A DNA stretch of 64,000 nt from Algibacter pectinivorans (GCF_900112595.1 NZ_FOMI01000010.1:1-64000); one strand, 5' to 3'; positions 9,208 to 17,535 are shown, counted from the stretch's first letter. Program-made: numbers and translations. The notes: generated from the letters alone by a model not told the origin.

Positions 9208-9864
9208 TTAAGGAGATAATCGATTTAGAAGCCAATTATAGTCCTCTTCAAGCAAATATCGAATACGATCATGAAGCCTGTTTGGTCGCCCCTGCCAAAA
9301 TTCCATTTCTACCGGTTTAACAATATAACCACCCCAGTAATTTGGTCTTTTAATTTCTTTACCCAAATAAACATCTTCTAAATCTTTAAGTTTATTTTCT
9401 AAAAATGCCCGGTTAGGTACAGACTCACTTTGATTTGATGCTATTGCTCCGAGTTGACTTCCTCGTGGTCTAGATTCAAAATATCCATCGCTTAAATTAG
9501 GCGCTATCTTTTCGGCCTTACCTTTAATAATAATTTGTCGTTCTGCTCCATGCCAAAAGAAAGACAAACAAACATTAGGATTGGCAGTTATAGCCTTACC
9601 TTTTTCGCTATTATAATTGGTATAAAAAATAAACCCTTCAAAGGTGAATTTTTTTAGTAAAACGACCCTATTTTTAGGATAGCCATCCAAACCTATTGTA
9701 GATATTGTCATGGCATTCGTTTCATCTTCTACAAAATGCTTATCTACCTCGTAAAACCACTTTTGAAATAGTTCTATAGGGTTTTCTGGTACATCACTTA
9801 ACAGTAACTCACCTTTTTCGTAAGATTTTCTGTAATTACTTAAGTCCTTTTCCATAATATGCAA
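9208..9864 (-). CDS. pdxH: Pyridoxamine 5'-phosphate oxidase
   Basis: FMN-dependent oxidation of pyridoxine/pyridoxamine 5'-phosphate to pyridoxal 5'-phosphate. At 218 residues it has the usual length. Visible family features are the N-terminal LSNYRKSYEKGEL, the FMN-binding GYPKNRVVLLKKF and FYTNYNSEKGKA, SRPRGSQLGA and the C-terminal EFWQGRPNRLHDRIRY. The longest frame starts at 9864 (MHIMEKD); the second Met at 9855 is an equally good, perhaps better, start because homologues begin near MEKDL. It is cytoplasmic and appears monocistronic. Confidence 0.95.
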   Translation of the reverse strand: MHIMEKDLSNYRKSYEKGELLLSDVPENPIELFQKWFYEVDKHFVEDETNAMTISTIGLDGYPKNRVVLLKKFTFEGFIFYTNYNSEKGKAITANPNVCLSFFWHGAERQIIIKGKAEKIAPNLSDGYFESRPRGSQLGAIASNQSESVPNRAFLENKLKDLEDVYLGKEIKRPNYWGGYIVKPVEMEFWQGRPNRLHDRIRYLLEEDYNWLLNRLSP

Positions 9865-10056
9865 ATTAATTTTTTTTTAAAAAAATTATACAAATTTTTT
9901 AATATTTTAACTTACTAATTTACAGCTTGTTATTAAAAAATAAGTAAAGTTATATATGTATCAGTGTTTTGTAGTGCTAAATTATAATAGAAATAGGTAA
10001 AATAATATAACCGATTTTATCAATTTCAGTAAATTAGTAAATTATAAAACGAATTC

Positions 10057-10470
10057 ATGACTATAGAAAATTACGCATTCTTTAAAACCTATAATTTTAC
10101 AAAACTAGAATTTTCATTTGGAAATTTTTATCTTTCCAAAACATTTTTCGTAGGTGAAATTAATGAAGGGGTTCATTTTGATTGGACCTGTATTGAAGAA
10201 GCTTTTAAAAAAATAAAAGTCTTTTATGGCAAAGAAGCTAAAGTTGCTTATATCTCAAATAGAATAAAACACTACTCGATTGATCCTAGTAATTGGACTA
10301 AAGTTCAAAACAGTAACTTTCGTCCCATTGCTAGCGCAATTGTTATTTATAACAACTCTAGTTATATGAATGCCTCAATAGAAAAGAAATTTACTAATAT
10401 AAGTATTAAACGCTGCATGTCGTTAAAGGAAGCCATAGACTGGGTTGAAAATTTAAATGAGTTTAATTAA
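10057..10470 (+). CDS. Conserved hypothetical protein, possible STAS-like fold
   Basis: 137 residues, no signal peptide or membrane segment. The order of predicted strands and helices (FGNFYLSKTFFVGE, helix around WTCIEEAFKKIKVF, AKVAYISNRIKHYSI, IASAIVIYN, ISIKRCMSLKEAIDWVE) resembles small flavobacterial proteins with a SpoIIAA/STAS-like alpha-beta fold. That assignment is from pattern only. It converges with rnz, and both stop codons use the same TTAA at 10467-10470. Function unknown. Confidence 0.7.
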   Translation: MTIENYAFFKTYNFTKLEFSFGNFYLSKTFFVGEINEGVHFDWTCIEEAFKKIKVFYGKEAKVAYISNRIKHYSIDPSNWTKVQNSNFRPIASAIVIYNNSSYMNASIEKKFTNISIKRCMSLKEAIDWVENLNEFN

Positions 10471-11372
10471 AACTCAAATGTTCTACCGTCTTCAGCTAAC
10501 TCAACTGTATTAAAAATGGATTTAGCTTCATCTTTAAAAGGATTAATAGTACCGTAGCGTGTTGAATAATGTCCTAGTATTAAGGTACCAATATTTGCCT
10601 GTTTTGCTATTTGTGCAGCCTCTTTAGCTGTAGAATGCTTTGTTTTAACCGCTAAATGAGCATGCTGTTCTAAAAACGTAGATTCGTGGTATAATACATC
10701 GGTATCTTTTATAATAGGAACAATATCCTCTTTATACATGGTATCGCTACAAAAAGCATAACTTTTGGGTTTAGGTCCTGGTTTTGTTACGGTTTTATGG
10801 TCTATTAGTATACCATCCTCATTTGTAACATCGAAACCTTGTGTAAGCTTTCTATAGTACGCCACATTTATATTGGCCTCTTCAACGGCATTCATTTTTA
10901 ACTTACGTAAACCTTCTTTTTCTTTAAATAAATAACCATTAGTATAAATTCTATGGTTTAATGGAATGGTATGTACTTCAACCTTTTCATCTTCATAGAT
11001 TAACTCCGATTCATTAGAGGTTAGCTCATGAAAATATAAATTATAATTTGTCCAGGAATCAGCCAACTTCATCTGTAAAACAACAATTTCTTTTATGCCT
11101 TTGGGCCCATAAATATGCAAATCTGTTTCTCTTGTAAGGAGTCTAAAGGTAGAAATTAAACCCACTAGTCCAAAAAAATGATCGCCATGTAAATGCGAAA
11201 TAAAAATATGTTTAATGCGGTTAAACTTAATTTTATGTTTTCGTAATTGTACTTGGGTACCCTCGCCACAATCAATTAAAAACATGTGGTTATTAATTTC
11301 TAAAACCTGCGATGTTGTATTGTTTAAAGTTCGAGGTGTTGCACTGTAACAACCTAAAATGGATAATTTCAT
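10467..11372 (-). CDS. rnz: Ribonuclease Z (tRNA 3' processing endonuclease)
   Basis: 301 residues, metallo-beta-lactamase fold. The zinc-binding HLHGDH is at about residues 60-65; other ligands are visible in FCSDTMY and LGHYSTRYG, with YHESTFLEQHAHLA between. RNase Z cleaves the 3' trailer from pre-tRNA. It is last in a run of minus-strand genes with gaps of 1-4 bp (pyrB, 110-aa protein, DUF3291 protein, rnz). This may put it under the control of the pyrR/pyrB promoter. The 4-bp overlap with the convergent neighbour leaves no room for an intrinsic terminator. Confidence 0.95.
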   Translation of the reverse strand: MKLSILGCYSATPRTLNNTTSQVLEINNHMFLIDCGEGTQVQLRKHKIKFNRIKHIFISHLHGDHFFGLVGLISTFRLLTRETDLHIYGPKGIKEIVVLQMKLADSWTNYNLYFHELTSNESELIYEDEKVEVHTIPLNHRIYTNGYLFKEKEGLRKLKMNAVEEANINVAYYRKLTQGFDVTNEDGILIDHKTVTKPGPKPKSYAFCSDTMYKEDIVPIIKDTDVLYHESTFLEQHAHLAVKTKHSTAKEAAQIAKQANIGTLILGHYSTRYGTINPFKDEAKSIFNTVELAEDGRTFEF

Positions 11373-11375
11373 AAG

Positions 11376-11846
11376 CTAAAATTGCTTTTTATAAGTTAAG
11401 GCTTCGGCTAATGAAAAAGTATATTTAAATGTAAACGCATAGGGTGTAGCACCATTTGTGTTTAAATAATCTAAACGGTGTTTAGCATCTTGAAAAGTAG
11501 GTTGATAACCTTTTGGTACATACCAAAACGCCATATGCATTAGTTTCATTTTACTAAACCACTCTTTTTTGCGTTTAAAAACTTCTATGTGTCCAGATTT
11601 ATAAGTGTAGTTAAAAAGGGCGTCGATATTTTTCCAAACCGATATGTTTATAATAATAGAATCGTCCTTAAACACCCAATTAGCTTCGTCTTTATCTTCG
11701 TCCTTTAAACGCCAAATAAAGCCTGGAGAGGCATCTGCAATAGCATTCATTTTATCAACATTATTAATAAAATCCTGCATAATTGGATCGTCCATTGGAG
11801 CCAACCGTTTGGCAATATTTACTTCAGCTAAATGGTAATGGTCCAT
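11376..11846 (-). CDS. DUF3291 family protein
   Basis: 156 residues, no signal peptide. It matches the DUF3291 pattern: LAEVNIAKRLAPMDDPIMQDF at the start, SPGFIWRLKDE, VWKNIDALFNYTYKSGHIEVFKRKKEWF and MAFWYVPKGYQPTFQDAKHRLDYLNTNG. The fold is probably a dimeric alpha-beta barrel (ferredoxin-like) as in antibiotic-biosynthesis monooxygenase/EthD relatives. Catalytic activity is unproven. It lies 3 bp upstream of rnz and 1 bp after the 110-aa gene. Confidence 0.85.
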   Translation of the reverse strand: MDHYHLAEVNIAKRLAPMDDPIMQDFINNVDKMNAIADASPGFIWRLKDEDKDEANWVFKDDSIIINISVWKNIDALFNYTYKSGHIEVFKRKKEWFSKMKLMHMAFWYVPKGYQPTFQDAKHRLDYLNTNGATPYAFTFKYTFSLAEALTYKKQF

Positions 11847-11847
11847 A

Positions 11848-12180
11848 TTACAACCCTAAATCACGTTCCATAACTTCCATTTCAATAATATCATGAGCTT
11901 CTACAACAGTAGGGACAACCACCAACTCATCGGGGACCGTGTCTATATCTATTTTATTGGATACTATAACAAACGAGTGTTTTGCTGCTTTATGTGTTTT
12001 AGATAAATCTAAAAACTCGGCAATGTCATCTTTACTAAGTTTATCTAAACTTGTTAAAGCCACAATTATATTATTGTTTTTATATTTAGGATATAGTGTT
12101 TGAAGCTTTTTAACCAACTCAATTAACGAAACTTTTTCTTGAGTAATTATTACTGTATTTCCATCTTGATCGAAAATCAT
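11848..12180 (-). CDS. Small conserved Bacteroidota protein of the pyrB-rnz operon
   Basis: 110 residues, soluble, with alternating strands and helices (NTVIITQEKV, NNIIVALTSLDKL, HSFVIVSNKIDI, ELVVVPTVVEAHDIIEMEVMERDLGL), suggesting an SpoIIAA/STAS-like fold. I recall homologues being labelled ribonuclease Z in databases, but no metallo-beta-lactamase motif is present, so that name probably came from the neighbouring rnz. It starts 3 bp after pyrB. Function unknown; translational coupling with rnz and DUF3291 suggests a linked role. Confidence 0.75.
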   Translation of the reverse strand: MIFDQDGNTVIITQEKVSLIELVKKLQTLYPKYKNNNIIVALTSLDKLSKDDIAEFLDLSKTHKAAKHSFVIVSNKIDIDTVPDELVVVPTVVEAHDIIEMEVMERDLGL

Positions 12181-12183
12181 AAT

Positions 12184-13113
12184 CTATTGTTTTATTTTAG
12201 ATGCCAGTAAATAAATTACGGCCATTCTTACTGCAACACCATTTTGTACTTGGTCTAAGATAATAGATTGTTTTGAATCTGCAACATCGCTAGTAATTTC
12301 TACACCTCTATTTATTGGTCCGGGGTGCATAATTGTTATTTCTTTATCTAAATTTTCTAGTAAATCTTTATTTACACCATACTGTTGGGTATACTCTCTA
12401 GTTGAAGGGAAATAACTAATATCCATACGCTCGTTTTGTACACGTAGCATATTAGCAACATCGCACCAGTTTAAAGCCTTACGAAGGTTAGTTTCTACTT
12501 TTACACCTAACTCATTTATATATTTAGGAATAAGCGTTTTTGGTCCGCAAACCATAACTTCTGCACCTTGTAATTGTAATGCGAATATATTGGATAAGGC
12601 CACTCTACTGTGCAGAATATCGCCTACTATTACCACTTTTTTCCCTTTAACTTCTCCCAATTTTTCCCGTATTGAATACGAATCTAATAAGGCTTGTGTA
12701 GGGTGCTCATGGGCGCCATCGCCAGCATTAATAATACTTGCATTAACATGTTTAGATAAAAATACACCAGCACCAGGGTTTGGGTGTCGCATAACAACCA
12801 TATCTACTTTCATAGATAAGATATTGTTTACGGTATCAATTAAAGTTTCTCCTTTTTTAACAGACGATTGTGCAGACGAAAAATTAAGCACATCCGCCGA
12901 TAATCGTTTTTCGGCAAGCTCAAAAGATAATTTTGTTCTTGTAGAGTTTTCAAAAAATAAATTGGCGATGGTAATATCTCTAAGCGATGGGACTTTTTTA
13001 ATTGGCCTATTTATAACTTCTTTAAAATGATCGGCAGTTTCAAAAATAAGTTGGATATCTTTTTCTTTAAGATATTTAATTCCTAATAAGTGGTTTACAC
13101 TTAATTCGCTCAT
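12184..13113 (-). CDS. pyrB: Aspartate carbamoyltransferase catalytic subunit
   Basis: 309 residues, usual length. It condenses carbamoyl phosphate with aspartate in de novo pyrimidine synthesis. The carbamoyl-phosphate loop FFENSTRTKLSFELAEKRL, the HPTQALLD motif, VGDILHSRVA and MHPGPINRGVEI are all present. It lies 86 bp downstream of pyrR. No pyrI regulatory subunit is adjacent, so the enzyme may be of the class lacking PyrI or have it elsewhere. Three small-gap genes follow. Confidence 0.97.
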   Translation of the reverse strand: MSELSVNHLLGIKYLKEKDIQLIFETADHFKEVINRPIKKVPSLRDITIANLFFENSTRTKLSFELAEKRLSADVLNFSSAQSSVKKGETLIDTVNNILSMKVDMVVMRHPNPGAGVFLSKHVNASIINAGDGAHEHPTQALLDSYSIREKLGEVKGKKVVIVGDILHSRVALSNIFALQLQGAEVMVCGPKTLIPKYINELGVKVETNLRKALNWCDVANMLRVQNERMDISYFPSTREYTQQYGVNKDLLENLDKEITIMHPGPINRGVEITSDVADSKQSIILDQVQNGVAVRMAVIYLLASKIKQ

Positions 13114-13199
13114 AGTCTTTATTGGTCTTTCTTCTTTAGTTGGTAGTCTTTTAGATTTTAGATTTGGTTTCTCTAAAGTCTAAAAGCTAAAGTCTATTA
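13114..13199. repeat. Degenerate phrase-like repeats between pyrR and pyrB
   Basis: The gap contains reiterated short words: variants of AGTCTTT, TTTTAGATTTTAGATTTGG and CTAAAGTCTAAAAGCTAAAGTCTA. Some are direct and some inverted copies. Similar word-like repetition occurs at 18321-18366 and 26640-26684. It may be slippage-derived filler or a structured leader of pyrB. Confidence 0.45.
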
Positions 13200-13739
13200 T
13201 TATTTCTCTATCAAATAAACCGCATCTTCATTATCATGTTCCTTCCAGTTCACCTTAACTTTCTCATTATTAATAACATCTACTTGCCTACCTCTGTAAT
13301 TAGGTTGTATTGGTAAATGTCTACTAAAACGTCTATCAATTAACGTGAGAAGTTCAATTTCGTTAGGTCTCCCAAACGATTGAATGGCTGTTAAAGCAGC
13401 TCTTATACTTCGTCCGGTATACAAAACATCGTCAATAAATACTATGTTTTTATCTTCAACTATAAAATCAATTTTAGTTTTATTAGCCTCTAATGTTTTG
13501 TCTCCTCTTCGAAAATCATCTCTAAAAAAAGTAATATCCAAATGTCCCAACTTAATATCTTTAACCTTATAGCTTTCGCTTAAAATTTTAGCCAATCTAT
13601 TGGCTAAAAACACGCCTCGAGGCTGTAAACCAATAAGTACGGTGTTAGAAAAATCGTTGTGTTTTTCAATTAGTTGACAAGCCAATCGATGAAGAATGAT
13701 GTTTACCTCTTTTGTGTTAAGTAAAACTTTTTGACTCAT
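13200..13739 (-). CDS. pyrR: PyrR: pyr regulator / uracil phosphoribosyltransferase
   Basis: 179 residues with the type I phosphoribosyltransferase PRPP loop VFIDDVLYTGRSIRAAL, plus GLQPRGVFLANRLAK and DRRFSRHLPIQPNYRGRQVD typical of PyrR. In Firmicutes PyrR binds pyr mRNA in a UMP-dependent manner and has weak uracil phosphoribosyltransferase activity; RNA-binding in flavobacteria is an inference. The position directly upstream of pyrB supports a regulatory role. Confidence 0.94.
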   Translation of the reverse strand: MSQKVLLNTKEVNIILHRLACQLIEKHNDFSNTVLIGLQPRGVFLANRLAKILSESYKVKDIKLGHLDITFFRDDFRRGDKTLEANKTKIDFIVEDKNIVFIDDVLYTGRSIRAALTAIQSFGRPNEIELLTLIDRRFSRHLPIQPNYRGRQVDVINNEKVKVNWKEHDNEDAVYLIEK

Positions 13740-13747
13740 ATTGTATC

Positions 13748-13755
13748 CAAACGTA
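13748..13755 (-). promoter_or_regulatory. Candidate -7 box for the pyrR operon
   Basis: On the minus strand the bases read TACGTTTG, matching the Bacteroidota TANNTTTG consensus. It is only about 9 bp from the pyrR ATG, which would give a very short leader. I see no convincing -33 element at the usual distance. Confidence 0.35.
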
Positions 13756-13820
13756 TGTTGTGCAACAAAGTTAAGTTAAAAAAACAAAGTGTACAATGTG
13801 CTTTGAAATTAAGATTAAAT

Positions 13821-13857
13821 AAAAAAAGACCATCTTAAGTATAGAAGGTCTTTTTTT
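13821..13857 (-). terminator. Intrinsic terminator downstream of the type A T9SS cargo gene
   Basis: Arms 13821-13835 and 13843-13857 pair over 15 positions with a single mismatch and a 7-nt loop, and end in seven T residues on the minus strand. It lies just after the stop of the 257-aa gene and before the pyrR promoter. Confidence 0.8.
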
Positions 13858-13877
13858 ATTTATGGTGGCAATATAAA

Positions 13878-14651
13878 TTATTTCATAAATTTATATACTG
13901 CTTTATCTTTTACATTGTCACTATTAAGACTTAAAATATAAATTCCAGAATTAAATGAAGCTATATCTATTTTAGAAACAACGCTATTTTGTTTAGAATG
14001 AGCTATTAATTGCCCGTTAATATTATAAATATTAAACCCATTAAAAATTGAATTGTTTAAAATTTCTAAATTATTAACTCCATTAATTACTTTAATAGTA
14101 GATGTATAAAACTCTTTATAACTTAATGTAGCATCCTCAACACTAGTCATCTCTACTGTGGTGGCGTTAAACAAAGCCTCAATAGCTGGAGCTGCTAATC
14201 CTGTTGGTTTATACACACGAAGGTAAAATACATCATTAGCATTTACATTAGTTATAATTTCGTTTGAAAAACTACCACCAGGTGTTAAAGGTGGCAAACC
14301 AACAACAACATCAAAAGAACTACAAATAACTTCTTGTAAACTCATAATATCTCCTGCCGGAGCTCTTAAAATTTGATAATGAATTGTTGTATCCACACCG
14401 TAGTTAGTTTCCATTGAAACGGTAATTTTATTATCGCCACTAGAAATAGTGTTGTAATAAAAAGCATCGATACCTCCAGAAACACATTCGGGTGCCGATG
14501 TACTTGAAGCAGTAGTAGCATCTGACACGTGTTCTGCAATTATTGGTGTTGCATCAGGACATAAAACGGCATCTGTAATTTCATCACCATTTTGCGCAAC
14601 AATAAAATTTGTAAAAAATAACATTAATAATAAAAAAGTAGTAGCTCTCAT
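13878..14651 (-). CDS. Secreted protein with T9SS type A sorting domain
   Basis: 257 residues. A signal peptide (1-19, ending IVAQ) is followed by a beta-rich region of about 150 residues with no recognised family. It has an odd number of cysteines (in VLCPDA, APECVSGG and VICSSF). The C-terminal 75-80 residues (LEILNNSIFNGFNIYNINGQLI, IDIASFNSGIYILSLN, KAVYKFMK) are a por secretion/T9SS type A domain. It should be exported by T9SS and probably cleaved. The ligand or enzyme activity cannot be named. Monocistronic, with its own terminator. Confidence 0.85.
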   Translation of the reverse strand: MRATTFLLLMLFFTNFIVAQNGDEITDAVLCPDATPIIAEHVSDATTASSTSAPECVSGGIDAFYYNTISSGDNKITVSMETNYGVDTTIHYQILRAPAGDIMSLQEVICSSFDVVVGLPPLTPGGSFSNEIITNVNANDVFYLRVYKPTGLAAPAIEALFNATTVEMTSVEDATLSYKEFYTSTIKVINGVNNLEILNNSIFNGFNIYNINGQLIAHSKQNSVVSKIDIASFNSGIYILSLNSDNVKDKAVYKFMK

Positions 14652-14743
14652 AAGGTAAGTATTTAGGTTAAGTATTAATTTTAAATTTTTAATTGAGAGA
14701 CTACATTAATTAGTCATTCATTAAACGACTAATAATACTACTA

Positions 14744-14751
14744 CAAACTTA
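14744..14751 (-). promoter_or_regulatory. Candidate -7 box for the type A T9SS cargo gene
   Basis: The minus strand reads TAAGTTTG, fitting TANNTTTG, about 93 bp upstream of the ATG at 14651. A TTTG (14766-14769 on the plus-strand coordinates) lies 14 bp further upstream, closer than the usual spacing of about 19. Confidence 0.4.
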
Positions 14752-14906
14752 TATAAAAAATATTACAAATTATGTTTTTAATCGTGAAAAGATTTCTTTT
14801 TACTGTAATATTAATATATTTCAAAATAATTATTAATTAAGTATAAATACTTAGATTTATAGATAATATGCATAATTTTAATAATTAATACTTGGTATAA
14901 AGCCAT

Positions 14907-14932
14907 AAAAAAAACCTCCAATATTTTGGAGG
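14907..14932 (-). terminator. rpsA intrinsic terminator
   Basis: The stem CCTCCAA (14915-14921) / TTGGAGG (14926-14932) has a 4-nt loop. On the minus strand it is followed by eight T residues (A at 14907-14914). It lies 34 bp after the rpsA stop. Confidence 0.85.
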
Positions 14933-14965
14933 CTTTTTTAAAACTAAAATAAATTTATAGACTTA

Positions 14966-16798
14966 CTATTTTTTTCCGTCCATTTTATCTTTAAGAGCTT
15001 GTAGAGCATCATTAGCATCACCTAAAGTTGGTTTTGCTTCGGCAGCTTGAGAAGCTTGCTTTTTAACAGCAGCTTTTACGTTAGCCATTTCTTCAGCTTT
15101 AAAAATTGCAGTATGCGAAGCTACTACTCTTTTAAACTCTTTGTTAAATTCAATAATTTTGAATTCTGCTTCTTCACCTTTATTAAGTTTAGAACCATCT
15201 TCTTTCTCTAAATGACGAGCAGGTACAAATGCAACGATATCTTCGTTAAAATCAATTGTAGCACCTTTATCAACTATTTCGGTAATAGCTGCTTTATGTA
15301 CTGTACCTAAAGCGAATTCAGTTTCATACTTATCCCATGGGTTATCAGTTGTTTGTTTGTGACCTAAACTTAATTTACGTCCTTCAACGTCTAATTCAAG
15401 TACAACAACATCTAACTTATCACCTACAGCACAGAACTCAGATGGATGCTTAATTTTCTTAGTCCAAGATAAATCAGAGATATAAATTAATCCGTCAATT
15501 CCTTCTTCTAATTCAACAAAAACACCAAAGTTTGTAAAGTTACGTACAATACCTGTATGCTTAGAACCTAATGGGTATTTAGTAGTAATATCAGTCCATG
15601 GATCTGGAGTTAATTGCTTAATACCAAGAGACATTTTACGATCTTCTCTATCTAAAGTTAAGATTACTGCATCAACTTCATCACCAACAGTAACGAAATC
15701 TTGTGCAGAACGTAAATGTGTAGACCAAGACATTTCAGAAACGTGAATTAATCCTTCAACACCATCAGCTACTTCAATAAATGCACCGTAATCTGCGATT
15801 ACAACAACTTTACCTTTTACTTTATCACCAACTTTTACCTCTTCTGCAAGAGCTTCCCATGGGTGTTTAGATAATTGTTTAAGACCTAATTGGATTCTAG
15901 ATTTGTTTTCATCAAAATCAAGAATTACAACATTTAATTTTTGATCTAACTCAACAATCTCATTTGGATGGTTGATTCTAGACCAAGATAAATCTGTAAT
16001 GTGTACTAATCCGTCAACACCACCAAGATCAATAAATACACCGTAAGACGTAATGTTTTTAACAATACCTTCTAATACTTGACCTTTTTCTAATTGACCA
16101 ATAATTTCTTTCTTTTGTTCTTCGATATCAGCTTCAATAAGAGCTTTATGAGAAACTACTACGTTTTTGAATTCGTGGTTGATTTTAACAACTTTAAATT
16201 CCATAGTTTTATTTACATACTGATCGTAATCTCTAATTGGTTTAACGTCAATTTGAGAACCTGGTAAGAATGCTTCAATTCCAAAAACATCTACAATCAT
16301 ACCACCTTTAGTTCTACACTTAACAAAACCGTTAACGATTTCACCAGTTTCGTGTGCTTTATTTACACGATCCCAAGCCTTAATTACACGAGCTTTTCTG
16401 TGAGATAATATTAATTGTCCTGTTGCATCTTCACGCACATCGATTAATACTTCTACTTTGTCTCCTACTTTTAAGTCTGGATTGTAACGAAATTCGTTTA
16501 AAGAAATAACACCTTCAGATTTTGCATTGATGTCAATAATAGCATCTCTATCAGAAATATGCACTACTGTACCTTCAACAACCTCGTCATCTAAAGTGTC
16601 AACGAAATTTTCTGCTACTAATTTTTCAAATTCTTTAAGTTGTAAATCATCAACTTCATCAATACCTTCTTGGTAATTGTGCCAGTTAAATTCTTTTAAA
16701 AACTTTTCAGGATTTGCTTTTGCTTCAGATACCACTGGAGCTTCTACCGCTGGAGCTTCTGTTGCTTCAACTTCAGTTTGTTTTGCTTTATCAGCCAT
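14966..16798 (-). CDS. rpsA: 30S ribosomal protein S1
   Basis: 610 residues, the usual Bacteroidota length. Repeated S1 RNA-binding domains start at about residues 60, 155, 240, 325, 410 and 495 (for example GIVKNITSYGVFIDLGGVDGLVHITDLSW and its echoes). An acidic/alanine-rich N-terminal extension with EVEATEAPAVEAP and an Ala/Lys-rich tail flank them. S1 brings mRNA to the 30S subunit; in Bacteroidota, where Shine-Dalgarno sequences are rare, its role in initiation is of special interest. It is transcribed alone with a long leader (about 170 bases if the box at 16970 is used) and its own terminator. Confidence 0.97.
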   Translation of the reverse strand: MADKAKQTEVEATEAPAVEAPVVSEAKANPEKFLKEFNWHNYQEGIDEVDDLQLKEFEKLVAENFVDTLDDEVVEGTVVHISDRDAIIDINAKSEGVISLNEFRYNPDLKVGDKVEVLIDVREDATGQLILSHRKARVIKAWDRVNKAHETGEIVNGFVKCRTKGGMIVDVFGIEAFLPGSQIDVKPIRDYDQYVNKTMEFKVVKINHEFKNVVVSHKALIEADIEEQKKEIIGQLEKGQVLEGIVKNITSYGVFIDLGGVDGLVHITDLSWSRINHPNEIVELDQKLNVVILDFDENKSRIQLGLKQLSKHPWEALAEEVKVGDKVKGKVVVIADYGAFIEVADGVEGLIHVSEMSWSTHLRSAQDFVTVGDEVDAVILTLDREDRKMSLGIKQLTPDPWTDITTKYPLGSKHTGIVRNFTNFGVFVELEEGIDGLIYISDLSWTKKIKHPSEFCAVGDKLDVVVLELDVEGRKLSLGHKQTTDNPWDKYETEFALGTVHKAAITEIVDKGATIDFNEDIVAFVPARHLEKEDGSKLNKGEEAEFKIIEFNKEFKRVVASHTAIFKAEEMANVKAAVKKQASQAAEAKPTLGDANDALQALKDKMDGKK

Positions 16799-16890
16799 TT
16801 AATTAATTTCTGCGATACTTTATAAGGAGTTTTGTGTTTTCCAAATTACCTTTTACCGCGTTTGTATTCTGTTATGTTTCAGGGATTTTA

Positions 16891-16959
16891 AGCGAATAAC
16901 ACACAGAAGTGTTATATTATTTTTAAATTTCATTCCTTTCTTTATCCTGACGATTCGCT
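16891..16959 (-). promoter_or_regulatory. Possible structured leader of rpsA mRNA
   Basis: AGCGAAT (16891-16897) and ATTCGCT (16953-16959) can pair over a 55-nt interval. Just inside the first arm, AACAC and GTGTT form a small hairpin (about 16898-16913). S1 is autoregulated through its leader in other bacteria, so a control element is plausible. The pairing is short and unproven. Confidence 0.3.
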
Positions 16960-16969
16960 AAAAGGAGTG

Positions 16970-16977
16970 CAAAAATA
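16970..16977 (-). promoter_or_regulatory. Candidate -7 box for rpsA
   Basis: The minus strand reads TATTTTTG followed by C, a good match to the Bacteroidota TANNTTTG box. It lies about 170 bp upstream of the rpsA start. No clear -33 TTTG is at the standard spacing. Confidence 0.5.
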
Positions 16978-17146
16978 CATAATATTGCTATAAATACCTA
17001 AAAATGAACAAATAAAATAGATGTGACTAAAAAATATAAATGGTGTCTTAATTTTAGAACAATAACTTAGAAACATTTATTAAAATGCTTTAAATATTTT
17101 AGTATATTGTTCACTACAATTATTTACAAATTAATATTACTAAATC

Positions 17147-17524
17147 ATGGTGAAAGCAAAGTATCAAGACGTTTTAAACTTAGGTGAAACGTTAAATATC
17201 CAAAACGGAGATGTATCTGAAGAGAATGGAGTTCTTAAAATTAAAGGAACAACTAATACTCCGTATGAAAAAAACATTCTTTGGGATAAAATTAAGGAAA
17301 TAGGGGGTGAAAATCCTACCGATATTATGGCAAATATAACGGTAGCTGATGAAAGTATTTTTGCTAGACATACGGTAAAAAGTGGAGAAACTTTAGGTAA
17401 AATTGCTAAGCAATATTATGGTAATGCCTCAAAATATCAAGCTATTTTTAAAGCTAACTCTGATATTTTAAAGAATCCAGATGTTATTCATCCAGATCAA
17501 GAATTAATTATTCCTAATTTATAG
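17147..17524 (+). CDS. LysM-domain protein (small, LysM at C-terminus)
   Basis: 125 residues, no signal peptide. Residues about 75-125 are a LysM domain (HTVKSGETLGKIAKQYYGNASKYQAIFKANSDIL, HPDQELIIPNL). The N-terminal part (VLNLGETLNIQNGDVSEENGVLKIKGTTNT) is beta-rich and may be a reduced BON-like domain, as in the YgaU/LysM-BON family. It may bind peptidoglycan or a related glycan, but the lack of an export signal leaves its location open. It ends at a strong convergent terminator shared with cmk. Confidence 0.85.
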   Translation: MVKAKYQDVLNLGETLNIQNGDVSEENGVLKIKGTTNTPYEKNILWDKIKEIGGENPTDIMANITVADESIFARHTVKSGETLGKIAKQYYGNASKYQAIFKANSDILKNPDVIHPDQELIIPNL

Positions 17525-17535
17525 GAATGCCTAAT

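Larger units (their letters stand above)
14652..14965. other. 314-bp intergenic region upstream of the T9SS cargo gene
   Basis: Both flanking genes read on the minus strand. The region contains a candidate promoter box (14744-14751) for the downstream gene and the rpsA terminator (14907-14932). The rest is very AT-rich with no credible ORF. Confidence 0.6.
16799..17146. other. Divergent region between rpsA and the LysM gene
   Basis: 348 bp with divergent genes. It holds the candidate rpsA promoter at 16970-16977 and inverted repeats within the putative rpsA leader (16891-16959). The half next to the LysM gene is AT-rich and I see no clear promoter box in it. Confidence 0.6.

Noticed and set aside
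11848-12180. Calling the 110-aa protein ribonuclease Z
   Set aside because: No metallo-beta-lactamase metal motif; the real rnz is two genes downstream.
12590-13030. Reading frame of 146 codons opposite pyrB
   Set aside because: Fully antisense to pyrB, which has complete family motifs; no independent start region or coding character.
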